Assembly: GCF_003597125.1 (NCBI RefSeq)
Contig: NZ_QYYA01000002.1
Coordinates: 826,167-890,166, forward strand
Direction of reading: 5' to 3'
Length of the DNA stretch: 64,000 nt
From: Alcanivorax profundi
GTDB taxonomy: Bacteria; Pseudomonadota; Gammaproteobacteria; Pseudomonadales; Alcanivoracaceae
Position numbers and translations under genes: made by a program. Shown piece by piece: positions 18,868-27,162 of this stretch. Position 1 is the stretch's first letter, and each line of letters begins with the position of its first letter. The notes under the pieces were generated by a model. It saw only the letters and a program-made list of their open reading frames with translations. It ran no database searches and was not told the DNA's origin.

Positions 18868-18915
18868 GGCTAACGCTGCCATCACGCGCTTGTCGCGTGC
18901 ATGGCCTTGTTAGGC
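18868..18915 (-). repeat. attC site between cassettes 2 and 3
   Basis: 48 bases from GTTAGGC (18909-18915) to GGCTAAC (18868-18874) on the plus strand. The inner arms CACGCG/CGCGTG and the flanking GCCAT/ATGGC pair. On the minus strand it opens GCCTAACAAGGCCATG, close to classical short attC sites. Confidence 0.92.
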
Positions 18916-19623
18916 TTCACCAAACTCAGCTTTGCATTCATTGATTCTGTTCTCGAGATTTTCAATCAATGGCTCTAAAAACTGCATTAGATCTTTCATG
19001 GTTACAAATTCACTCGGCATTTCTTGGCCCACGAGTCCTTTAGAGGCCATTTGGTGCATCTCGTCTGGAGTGACGGGAAATTCACCTCGGAACGCCTTTG
19101 AAATAAGGTCCTCTCCTACTTTTGTTGCCCAGTCTCCGGAGTATCCGACAGCCCCTCCTGTCTCTGGGCGCAGCCCTGATTTAATCCGGACATCTTTAGG
19201 TATTTCCCAATACTCAGTTTTACACCAAGTTAAACGATCAAATAGATCTCTCAGCTTCATAGCGTTGATAGCCGTACTGGCTGAAGTCTCTACATGTGCC
19301 AGAGACGTTACCTGAACATTCGTAAGGTTTGCAGCTTCAATTGCGCCACTCTGGAAACCTTCTTCAGCAAGCAAGATCCCTCGATCAGCCCCTGTATCAT
19401 TTACAATCTCACGAAGTGCAAGAACATGGAGCTTAGACACCTTAGATTTCCAATGCTTGCATTCGACAATCCACGTAACATCAAAGCCTGCATGGTGCGA
19501 TTTTACTAAGACATCAACATCGTGCTTTGTCCGTGCTCCTTGGATTGTCACATCTGTCTCTGCGTCTAGCCCAAGAGATTGAAAAAATTCTGCTGCCTTT
19601 TCTTGATAATCTTTCCAGTTCAA
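18910..19623 (-). CDS. Cassette 2: restriction endonuclease-like (Mrr-type PD-(D/E)xK) protein
   Basis: 237 residues. The N-terminal domain fits the Mrr_cat/endonuclease-like fold: MNWKDYQEKAAEFFQSLGL, the metal-binding aspartates in KHDVDVLVKS and the catalytic pair VECKHW, then LHVLALREIVNDTGADRGIL. The remaining 130 residues are helical and unassigned. The start is TTG 19623; no ATG fits better. It could cut foreign or modified DNA, but no partner methylase is near. A lone endonuclease in a mobile cassette suggests defence or a role in DNA repair. Confidence 0.8.
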   Translation of the reverse strand: MNWKDYQEKAAEFFQSLGLDAETDVTIQGARTKHDVDVLVKSHHAGFDVTWIVECKHWKSKVSKLHVLALREIVNDTGADRGILLAEEGFQSGAIEAANLTNVQVTSLAHVETSASTAINAMKLRDLFDRLTWCKTEYWEIPKDVRIKSGLRPETGGAVGYSGDWATKVGEDLISKAFRGEFPVTPDEMHQMASKGLVGQEMPSEFVTMKDLMQFLEPLIENLENRINECKAEFGEA

Positions 19624-19645
19624 GTAATGCCCTCTAGTATTGATC

Positions 19646-19693
19646 GCCTAACGCCGCATTCAGCGGCTTGTCCGCTGCAATGCTTTGTTATGC
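19646..19693 (-). repeat. attC site between cassettes 1 and 2
   Basis: 48 bases, GTTATGC (19687-19693) to GCCTAAC (19646-19652), with inner arms CAGCGG/CCGCTG around a short loop and outer GCATT/AATGC-type pairing. The stop codon TAA of cassette 1 lies within the right core. Confidence 0.92.
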
Positions 19694-20344
19694 ATTATCT
19701 CCTAGTGAAAATTTAGTTCCCGAAGAAAATGAATCAGGAGCACCGTCCCAATCCAGCCGTTGCTCTCGACCAAGAATGAATATAAGGCTAGTAGTATCAT
19801 GCTCTGGCAATCCAGTAATTTTTCTGAGCTGACCTTCAGTTAATGGTCCACGCTTTCTGATTGCATTTATAATCAGTTGTTCTTTTTCTTCCCATGACTT
19901 TTCGGCTCTTTCCTTGGCTGATTTGTCTATGGTCTCACTAATTAATGATTCGACTTGTTTTGCAAATCCATCCAGCCTGTTGCTAGCGGAACCTTGACTT
20001 GCAATCAGGCTTTCAATTTTTTCATTTAATTCCTTTTTTAGTTCATCAAAGCTTTCTTCAATTTCTGTTTTCTCTGTTCCTTCCTTAAAGGTGCTAGTTT
20101 TCCAAACATGGTTCCTCATGTCAGTCACAGTATCTTTCATCATGTTGAAAGTATCGGAATAAAGTTTGTCAAAAAGCACTTCAAGGCGATCAACAGTTGA
20201 ATTTATGTTTGATGAAGCCTTCTCCAATTCCTGAGAGCTCTTATTGGACATTCTATAAAATGTTACCGATAGCCATATGGCAAAGCCTCCAATTATTAGA
20301 GACACAATCGAAGCCACTAAGCCAGTTATCTCAGCCCCTGTCAT
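19688..20344 (-). CDS. Cassette 1: membrane-anchored coiled-coil protein with C-terminal winged-helix-like domain
   Basis: 218 residues. One N-terminal transmembrane segment (about residues 8-30), a long charged coiled coil (about 35-150, rich in Glu/Lys/Ser), and a C-terminal segment IINAIRKRGPLTEGQLRKI followed by TGLPEHDTTSLIFILGREQR that reads like a winged helix. An AGGAGA lies 6-7 bases before ATG 20344. Strongly AT-rich compared with the chromosome. Family not recognised. Confidence 0.78.
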   Translation of the reverse strand: MTGAEITGLVASIVSLIIGGFAIWLSVTFYRMSNKSSQELEKASSNINSTVDRLEVLFDKLYSDTFNMMKDTVTDMRNHVWKTSTFKEGTEKTEIEESFDELKKELNEKIESLIASQGSASNRLDGFAKQVESLISETIDKSAKERAEKSWEEKEQLIINAIRKRGPLTEGQLRKITGLPEHDTTSLIFILGREQRLDWDGAPDSFSSGTKFSLGDNA

Positions 20345-20369
20345 TTATTTTCTCCTAACATTGCATAAC

Positions 20370-20920
20370 AGCGTATTAATTAGAACGTTCCGTATAACTC
20401 GGTTCTATATAACTCCGGAACCGTAGTCGCTTCCCGTCCGATAAAATCCTGCCATATCAACAGGCTACGACGTAATGGCAAATCTCCTACACGGAGTTAT
20501 ATAGATGCTTCCTTATAACTCCTGGCGGGAATTTCCGGGTTGGATGACAGCAAAGTGCTTGATTATAAAGAAAATTGCAAAGGGGCGTGTATCTGGAAGG
20601 CGGCGTTCCGTTGAAAACAGGAAAGCCCTCACTCTGCTTGCGGCCGGTCGTGCTTCCGCTTTTCGGCTACGCCTTGCCGGTACGTTCCCGGTGTGGGCAG
20701 CCGGGCCAACAGCAGGGTCGATGTTTTCCGGCGACCAGATTTTCCTGTGCTCGCGGAATGGGCCGGCATGGGTTTTCGCCTTCCAGGCGTCTTCAATCCA
20801 GCACCTTGATGATAAAAAAGCCGAACGCATGAGCGGTGCCGCGCATGAGGGGATCGGCCAGATAGGGGGGCTCGCGTGTTGTGTAGAGCCCCGTGCGGTT
20901 CCTGTACGAGGGTGGGCTCC
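20370..20920. other. 551-base gap at the head of the cassette array, no convincing gene
   Basis: No supported gene. The left part carries four copies of TATAACTC (see the separate entry). The right part (about 20510-20900) is GC-rich and open in several frames, including a 105-residue minus-strand frame (20513-20830) and a 141-residue plus-strand frame (20505-20930), but neither shows a recognisable domain or a good ribosome site. It may be the end of another mobile element. No integrase similarity seen. Confidence 0.5.
20393..20521. repeat. Cluster of four TATAACTC copies forming inverted repeats
   Basis: TATAACTC occurs at 20393-20400, 20408-20415 and 20514-20521 on the plus strand and, inverted, at 20494-20501. 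The inner pair extends to 13 bases, CTATATAACTCCG (20405-20417) against CGGAGTTATATAG (20492-20504); GGAGTTATA/TATAACTCC (20493-20522) makes a second hairpin. It looks like recombinase half-sites or terminal repeats of a small element next to the cassette array. Confidence 0.7.
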
Positions 20921-22333
20921 TCAAACCTGATCAAGGCGAAGGAACGGTTGCTCCGCTTCCAGCTCAAACGCCAGTTCCAGCAGGGTGCGTTCATCACCGT
21001 GGCGTCCATTGAGCTGAACGCCAATGGGCAAACCGTTTTCTGCTTGTCCCAGCGGCAGGGAGATGGCGGGGCTGCCTGCCGCATTGTTGGCCGGGGTGAA
21101 GGTGGTATAGCGCAGCAGGCGTTCCAGTTGGGTGTCGAAGTCGACAGCGGGGCCCAGATAACCCAGCTCAGGTGTGGTGTGAGCGAGTACCGGTGTCAGC
21201 ATCACATCAAACTGGCTGAAGACTTCGGCGTAATGGGCCTGGCTCTTGCGGAGCTGCCGCAGCATGCCCGGGGTCTTCAGGAAGCGTTGCTGATAATAAC
21301 GGGCAAGGCCGAGGGTCAGCGGGTCCAGTTGCTTCCGGTCGAATCCCTGCGGGAACAGCACGAGACCAAACTTGCTGACGAAAAAGGCCAGCATGGCCCA
21401 GTACAGAAGAAAGTCGTCCACGAAGCGTTGCGGCAGATCAATCTGTGCCACATCTACATGGTGCCCGAGGTCCGACAGGCGTTTGGCTGTGGCCTCTACC
21501 GCAAGGCGGGTTTGCGCGCAGGTCGGGTCGCCGGCGATGGAGTCCACCATCAAGCCGATGTGCAGGCGCTGTTTCCCCGGGCCACTGATCTGACCAATGG
21601 GCGGGAGTTTTCGATTGCGATAGCTGATTTCCGCTTCGGCAAAAAAATTGGCCGTGTCGCGCACGGTGCGGGTCAGCACACCATCACTGATGATATTGAT
21701 CGGCAGGGCTTTACCGGCTTCCTGGGTCACCAGTCTGCCGCGGGTGCATTTGAGTCCCACCAGGCCACAGGCGGCGGCGGGAATACGAATGGAGCCGCCG
21801 CCATCATTGCCGTGGGCGATGGGAACGGCGCCGGCGGCCACCAGGGCCGCGCTGCCGCCTGATGAGCCTCCGGCAGAGTGGGCCAGGTGCCAGGGGTTGC
21901 GGGTTGAAGGGGTGTGAGCCATTTCCGTGGAGGCGGTGAACCCAAACGCAGGCAGACTGCTTTTGCCCAGCAAGTTGAAGCCCTGGGCCAGGTATTGTTT
22001 GGCCAGGATGCTGGTTTTCTTCATGGGCTTGCGTCCCATGGCGGCACTGCCATGGAGAGTCGGAAGTCCTTGTATATCAATATTGTCTTTGATCAGGCTG
22101 GGAACGCCTGCAAAGCGGCCGCTGAACGCGTTATCTTTTGCGAGCCGACGTGCGTTATCGAATGCCGCCAAGGTCAATCCGTTCAGTGGTGCAGCCCGCT
22201 CAAGCCGCGCAATTGCCGCTTCGGTTACCTCCGTGGCGCTGACGCTGCCTTGCGCCAGTTGTTGTGCGAGTGCGGTGGCATCGCTGGTGCCCAGGGCATC
22301 GTCGGTAAAAACATGAAGGCGAGGCTGGCTCAT
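20921..22333 (-). CDS. Amidase signature family amidase
   Basis: 470 residues. Hydrolyses an unknown amide. The Ser-cisSer-Lys triad is visible: K82 in SLIKDN, S157 in AHSAGGSSGGSA and S181 in GNDGGGSIRIPAA. C-terminal motif NAAGSPAISLPLG is also typical. Complete and ending next to the mobile-looking gap to its left. No signal peptide. Monocistronic, with the HAD gene upstream on the same strand 86 bases away. Confidence 0.92.
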   Translation of the reverse strand: MSQPRLHVFTDDALGTSDATALAQQLAQGSVSATEVTEAAIARLERAAPLNGLTLAAFDNARRLAKDNAFSGRFAGVPSLIKDNIDIQGLPTLHGSAAMGRKPMKKTSILAKQYLAQGFNLLGKSSLPAFGFTASTEMAHTPSTRNPWHLAHSAGGSSGGSAALVAAGAVPIAHGNDGGGSIRIPAAACGLVGLKCTRGRLVTQEAGKALPINIISDGVLTRTVRDTANFFAEAEISYRNRKLPPIGQISGPGKQRLHIGLMVDSIAGDPTCAQTRLAVEATAKRLSDLGHHVDVAQIDLPQRFVDDFLLYWAMLAFFVSKFGLVLFPQGFDRKQLDPLTLGLARYYQQRFLKTPGMLRQLRKSQAHYAEVFSQFDVMLTPVLAHTTPELGYLGPAVDFDTQLERLLRYTTFTPANNAAGSPAISLPLGQAENGLPIGVQLNGRHGDERTLLELAFELEAEQPFLRLDQV

Positions 22334-22419
22334 TGTGCGGTCCTGTGGCGTTTCGTTGGTACGAATGTACCATTAAAGGGGCCGAAGAACGTGTGCAACT
22401 GGGCCAATCCTTCTGTGGG

Positions 22420-23250
22420 TCAGGATTTCGCCCGGATTACCCTCTTGTGTTGAGCAAGCAGGTGTCGGGCCAGGTCCGCCAGTTCGGCAATGCTGCTCAC
22501 TACGGCATCCGGTCGATGGGGGTGTTTGGTGGTATCCGGAAAAATCTTGTCCAGCCAGGGTTGTGGCCAGCCCGCGCCATTATAGAAAATCGAGGTGATT
22601 CCGGCTTCTTTGGCAGCGATTACGTCGGTGGTGCTGTCGCCAAGGTACCAGCAGCGTTCATCGGCAGGCAGTTGCAGTTTTTTCAGCGCTTCAAGCAGCA
22701 TATCTGGCGCGGGTTTGCGGCGTGCCACATCGCTGCCACAGACCACAGTGTCAAACAGGTCTTCCCAGCCAGTACCATCGACCAGCGCCAGTTCGTGCTC
22801 CAGGAAATCCCGTTTGCGGTTGGAGATAAGGCCTGTGCGAATATGGATGGCACGAATGCGCTCGAGTTGTCGGCGTATGTCCGGTTCCAGCGGGTGGACT
22901 TCCTGAACGTATTTTTTGTAAGCCGAATCAAATGCCTGGTGCGCGCGGGCTTTGGCTTCCTGATCGCTGCCAAAAAGCACCTCAAAAATGTCAGTCCGGG
23001 AAATTTTTCGCTGAGCAACAATCTTGGGGTGAAGCCGGTGATGATCCTTGACGTACATCAGAAGCTTTGCATCTTCTATGGTTTTGGAATCATCGGGATC
23101 CAGCAGTCGATCCCAGAGGTCCAGTTCTTCAAGGTGAGGCAAGACATCATCTACAGCGTGATACATCGCGTCGTGGGTGTCGACAAGGGTGGCATGCCAG
23201 TCCATCAGGATAGCATCCGGTCGGGCGTGAGGAAGCTGCAGAATACTCAT
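22420..23250 (-). CDS. HAD-superfamily hydrolase with DxH in motif I
   Basis: 276 residues, phosphoglycolate-phosphatase-like layout. Motif I is MDWHATLVDT: the nucleophile Asp17 is present but the usual general acid Asp at +2 is His19. Motif II LISNRK, motif III Lys in RRKPAPDM and motif IV GDSTTD are intact, with a large helical cap between motifs I and II (about residues 25-155). ATG 23250 is preferred to a further upstream frame that lacks similarity. Confidence 0.85.
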   Translation of the reverse strand: MSILQLPHARPDAILMDWHATLVDTHDAMYHAVDDVLPHLEELDLWDRLLDPDDSKTIEDAKLLMYVKDHHRLHPKIVAQRKISRTDIFEVLFGSDQEAKARAHQAFDSAYKKYVQEVHPLEPDIRRQLERIRAIHIRTGLISNRKRDFLEHELALVDGTGWEDLFDTVVCGSDVARRKPAPDMLLEALKKLQLPADERCWYLGDSTTDVIAAKEAGITSIFYNGAGWPQPWLDKIFPDTTKHPHRPDAVVSSIAELADLARHLLAQHKRVIRAKS

Positions 23251-23542
23251 GTCGTTTTTTTTTAGGCTCCTGTAATGACGACGAAATCGTTCTATTTTTC
23301 CCTCATGGCGAGTCACCTTTACGACGGTTTTTTTGCACTCCTGCAATAAGAATTTTCAGGTTCGCGTGAAGGTAGTGTGATGGTGTTGTCATTGAATTGC
23401 GATACAGGCGTGTCAGCCTCGTGACTCGATATTGATAATGTGTTCATATCACAGTCGGACCAATTAGCAAAAACCGCTTGGGAGTGCGACGGGTTCCGGC
23501 AACAGGGATGACGTTGCGGCAACAAGAACAGAACAGGGATGC

Positions 23543-24715
23543 ATGACTATGGGTACGACGATTCCTCTCCGTGGCCTTGGTGCAGCGCTGCTGCTGGCCC
23601 CTCTGACTGCTGTGGCAGATTCCTCTTTCGAAGTGTATGGCTTTGGCATGGTGGATTATGTGCAGGGTTTTGATCGTGTGACTCCCGAGTGGGAGGACAC
23701 CTTGAGGCCCGGGCGTATTCCTTACGACCAGGACGCCGTGGGCAGCGATGGTCAGGCCGTGTTGAGTGTTCGTCAGAGCCGTCTGGGCGTAAACGCCAGC
23801 ACCATGGCCGGTGATAGCGAGCTGACCACCAAATTCGAGTTCGATATGTTTGGTGTCGGCGCGGATGAGGGTCAGACCACGATTCGGCTACGGCATGCCT
23901 ATGGCGAGTGGAAATCGATCCTTGCCGGCCAGACCAACAGTGTGTTCATGGACGGTGATGTATTCCCCAACGTAATCGATTACTGGGGCCCGTCGGGCAT
24001 GGTGTTCCTGCGTAATCCTCAAATTCGCTGGACCCCGGTGAGTGGGGATTCCACCTTTGCGGTGGCAATCGAGAACCCCGGCAGTGGTGTGGACAACGAA
24101 ACCAGTGCAGGCCCTGATACTGCTGCTGGAGATGATGAATATCCGGATATTACTGCCCATTTCCGTCAGGTCGGCGATTGGGGGCATTTCCAGGTGGCGG
24201 GCATTCTGCGTCAGGTGGGTTATGACACCCCGGGTGGTGATGATGGCAGCCCTGACGACAGCGAGCTGGGCTGGGGGGTGAATCTGACCTCCACCATCAA
24301 CATGTTTGAAAAAGATCGCATCATTCTGGGCGTGGTTCATGGTAACGGTATTTCCAACTACATGAACGATGGCGGTGTCGATATGGCGCCAGACGGTGAT
24401 GCCGCTGATCCGGATTACAAGGCGGTGCCGCTGACGGGCATCATCGCCTACTACGATCACTACTGGAACGATGCCTACAGCACTTCGTTTGGCTACAGCT
24501 CAACGGAAATCGACAACATGGATTTCCAGGCCGCAGATGCCTTCAACAAGGGCGAGTATGCCTCCGTTAACCTGCTGCATACCCCTAACGACAAAGTCAT
24601 GATGGGGATGGAGTACCTGTTCGGTAAACGTACCGCCAATGATGGCACCACCGGTTATGACCGCCGGGTGCAATTCAGCGTCAAATACAGTTTTTCCAGC
24701 GGCAATCTGCTGTAA
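23543..24715 (+). CDS. DcaP-like outer-membrane porin
   Basis: 390 residues. Signal peptide (IPLRGLGAALLLAPLTAVAD), then VYGFGMVDYVQGFDR and repeated amphipathic strands (RQSRLGVNAST, TKFEFDMFG, IRLRHAYGEW), matching the DcaP family of trimeric porins that take up small acids and peptides. Loops are acidic. A second ATG at 23549 has the better-spaced AGGGA and may be the real start. Followed by glutaminase and DUF481 genes with short gaps, so probably an operon. Confidence 0.85.
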   Translation: MTMGTTIPLRGLGAALLLAPLTAVADSSFEVYGFGMVDYVQGFDRVTPEWEDTLRPGRIPYDQDAVGSDGQAVLSVRQSRLGVNASTMAGDSELTTKFEFDMFGVGADEGQTTIRLRHAYGEWKSILAGQTNSVFMDGDVFPNVIDYWGPSGMVFLRNPQIRWTPVSGDSTFAVAIENPGSGVDNETSAGPDTAAGDDEYPDITAHFRQVGDWGHFQVAGILRQVGYDTPGGDDGSPDDSELGWGVNLTSTINMFEKDRIILGVVHGNGISNYMNDGGVDMAPDGDAADPDYKAVPLTGIIAYYDHYWNDAYSTSFGYSSTEIDNMDFQAADAFNKGEYASVNLLHTPNDKVMMGMEYLFGKRTANDGTTGYDRRVQFSVKYSFSSGNLL

Positions 24716-24747
24716 GAACAACGAGTCACTCAGAAGGAGCATGAGCA

Positions 24748-25806
24748 ATGCAATATTCGCGTAAGTTTTTCAGCCTGATGTTCGCTGGCATGCTGGCGAT
24801 GGCCAGCGCCAGCTGCTCGGCGGAAACAGAAGCACCGGCGGCTACACCGGTGGACAGCAAGTTGACCGAGAAAAATATCAACGACGCCCTGAAAAAGGCC
24901 TATGACAAGTACAAGGGCCTGAAGGAAGGCGCCAATGCGGATTACATCCCGGCGCTGGCCAAGGTGGACTCCAATATCTTCGGTATTGTGCTGGTTACGG
25001 TGGATGGCAAGGTCTACACCGTAGGCGATATTGAATCAGAAGTATCTATCCAGTCGATCTCCAAGGTCTTCACCATGGCCAAGGTGACTGAAGAGAAGGG
25101 GATTGATGCTTTGCCGAAGAATGTGGGTGTGGATGCCACCGGTCAGGTATTCAATTCCATCTACGCTATCGAGCAGCACCAGGGCCATGAAATGAACCCG
25201 CTGGTGAACGCCGGTGCGATTACCTCCACCAGTATGGTCTCGGGTAAGAGCTACAATGAGATCTGGAACAAGATTCTTGGCTACTACAGCGATTTTGCTG
25301 GCCGGGAACTTACCGTGCTGGAAGATATCTACAAATCCGAAGCGGACACCAACCAGCGTAACCAGGCTATCGCTCACCTGATGTATGCCTATGGCCACAT
25401 CGAGGGTGATCCGCTGCAAGCGACCGACATTTACACCCGTCAGTGCTCTGTAGGGGTCAATGCCAAAGATCTGGGAACCATGGCGGCGACGCTGGCCAAT
25501 GCCGGCACCAACCCGGTCACGGGCAAGCAGCTGGTCAAGCCCGAAGATATGCCGGAAATCCTGGCGGTGATGGCGACAGCCGGCCTCTACGACGATGCCG
25601 GCAAGTGGCTTTACAAGACCGGCTTGCCTGCCAAGAGTGGGGTAGGCGGTGGTATCATCGCAGTTTCTCCCGGAAAATTCGGTATCGCCGCTATCTCGCC
25701 TCCGCTGGATGCCGCCGGTAACAGCGTGCGTGCTCAGAAAGCGATTGCAGATATTTCCGCCGCGTTGGGGGGAAATCCGTACGAGGCCAAACCTTACGGT
25801 AAGTAA
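24748..25806 (+). CDS. glsA: Glutaminase A, exported form
   Basis: 352 residues. Converts glutamine to glutamate and ammonia. A signal peptide (MQYSRKFFSLMFAGMLAMASA) ending near a Cys suggests a periplasmic, perhaps lipidated, enzyme, whereas most glutaminase A proteins are cytosolic. Serine-hydrolase-like fold: the SISK motif (Ser nucleophile, Lys +3) at about residue 99, EMNPLVNAGAI, and GVGGGIIAVSPGKFGIA. It lies 32 bases after the DcaP-like gene and overlaps the next gene by one base. Confidence 0.9.
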   Translation: MQYSRKFFSLMFAGMLAMASASCSAETEAPAATPVDSKLTEKNINDALKKAYDKYKGLKEGANADYIPALAKVDSNIFGIVLVTVDGKVYTVGDIESEVSIQSISKVFTMAKVTEEKGIDALPKNVGVDATGQVFNSIYAIEQHQGHEMNPLVNAGAITSTSMVSGKSYNEIWNKILGYYSDFAGRELTVLEDIYKSEADTNQRNQAIAHLMYAYGHIEGDPLQATDIYTRQCSVGVNAKDLGTMAATLANAGTNPVTGKQLVKPEDMPEILAVMATAGLYDDAGKWLYKTGLPAKSGVGGGIIAVSPGKFGIAAISPPLDAAGNSVRAQKAIADISAALGGNPYEAKPYGK

Positions 25807-26975
25807 TGAAATACGCAATGCATAACCGGGCAATCCAAACAGCTCGGCAAATCCTGCCCGGTGGCCACGCTGGGCAGGCAACAAGGGCAGCCATGTTGGC
25901 TGCCTCTTTTGTTGCGCTGATTCCCCACTCTGTGTTCGCCGCAGACCAGACCTTCGAGTCTGCCAGTACCCCTCCGGAAATCTGGACACCCCCTGCGTTT
26001 GATGTGCAACAGTGGGACTGGATTCAGCTGGATACAGGGGAGTGGATCAAGGGGCGGCTCAAGGTGCTCAACGATGAAACCATCGAAATTGACAGTGATC
26101 ATTTCGATCTGATTTCCATCGACTGGGAGGATGTTGCCTATATCCGTACCGGTCGTACCAAGTCTGTGTTGCTGGATGGCGGTGAGATTATTCTGGGGCG
26201 GCTGACAACCGAAAATGGCCGTTTGCACATTGGGGGTGAGCCCGTGGAGTTTGAGCGGGTGGTGGGTATCGCAACGGCCTCCCCCAGAGAGTTTGATTTA
26301 TGGTCTGCAGATATTTCTGCAGGGGTCAATTTTCGAAGCGGTAACGTTGAGCAGAAAGATGCCAACGCCAAGGCGGTATTGAAGCGCAGGACCGTCAAGA
26401 ATTACACCAGGATGAGTTATACGGGGAATTACTCGGAGTCAGAATCCGAAGAGCTTGCGAATAATCATACCGCCAGTCTTTCGCACGATTATCGTATTAG
26501 CCACCGCTGGTTTTTGCGCCCGGTGCAAGCTGAATATTATCGCGACCCGTTCCAAAACCGTGAGGCCGAGTGGACGGTGGGTCTGGGGGCCGGTTACCAG
26601 ATATTCGATACCCCTAAGCTGGACTGGTGGTTTACTGCGGGTCCGGGCTACCAGCGAACAGAGTACGTCGACGTTGCCGAAGGAGAAGACCGAACCGTAT
26701 CGACGCCAGCTTTTCTGTTTGGGACTTTCTATGAGCAGGATCTGACGGATGAAATCGAGTTGGAAATGAGCTATCAGGTAACGGTGACAGAAACCGCTGC
26801 CGGTAGAGCCAAACATGATCTCTATACTGCACTGGATGTGGATCTCACAGAGCGGCTGGATTTACGCATTTCAGGCACCTGGAAGCGAATCGAAAGACCG
26901 CAGCCGGACAGTGATGGTGTTACCCCCCAAAAAGATGACTTTACCGCCACACTGGGGCTGGCACTGGAAATTTAA
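25806..26975 (+). CDS. DUF481 outer-membrane protein
   Basis: 389 residues. An N-terminal signal-like segment (MLAASFVALIPHSVFA, preceded by a long charged head), then a small beta domain with WIQLDTGEWIKGRLKV and LDGGEIILGRL, and a C-terminal barrel of about 12 strands ending TLGLALEI. DUF481 proteins (YdiY type) are outer-membrane barrels often tied to salt- or substrate-induced responses. The start ATG overlaps the glsA stop, so the gene is translationally coupled. Confidence 0.82.
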   Translation: MKYAMHNRAIQTARQILPGGHAGQATRAAMLAASFVALIPHSVFAADQTFESASTPPEIWTPPAFDVQQWDWIQLDTGEWIKGRLKVLNDETIEIDSDHFDLISIDWEDVAYIRTGRTKSVLLDGGEIILGRLTTENGRLHIGGEPVEFERVVGIATASPREFDLWSADISAGVNFRSGNVEQKDANAKAVLKRRTVKNYTRMSYTGNYSESESEELANNHTASLSHDYRISHRWFLRPVQAEYYRDPFQNREAEWTVGLGAGYQIFDTPKLDWWFTAGPGYQRTEYVDVAEGEDRTVSTPAFLFGTFYEQDLTDEIELEMSYQVTVTETAAGRAKHDLYTALDVDLTERLDLRISGTWKRIERPQPDSDGVTPQKDDFTATLGLALEI

Positions 26976-27162
26976 TCTCTCAGTCCAAACGCTGAGCCGC
27001 GAGCTAGCCAAATGAGGAGGGTTGCCTCCCCACAGGGTTAGCCGCGGGGCTGAAACTGTCCCCATTCCAGTGAAAAATGCGCTGTCGGCATGGCGGTAAT
27101 TTTTTCCTGCTCCTATGCTCGTTGCATCCCCTTGTTTTGGCACGCTGTGCAGGAGTAGGGAT

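Larger units (their letters stand above)
16613..20369 (-). mobile_element. Integron cassette array without integrase (CALIN), four cassettes
   Basis: Four genes in the same orientation (minus strand), each followed closely by an attC-like site with core sequences of the RYYYAAC/GTTRRRY type. The sites differ in length (48, 48, about 98 and about 84 bases) but share outer cores and internal imperfect palindromes, as cassette recombination sites do. The genes are visibly AT-richer than the flanking chromosome. No integron integrase reads off the head of the array or anywhere else in the window, so this is either a cluster lacking its integrase or a remnant. Confidence 0.85.

Noticed and set aside
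20513-20830. 105-residue minus-strand frame in the gap beside the cassette array
   Set aside because: No clear start signal or domain; reported only as part of the unexplained region rather than as a gene.
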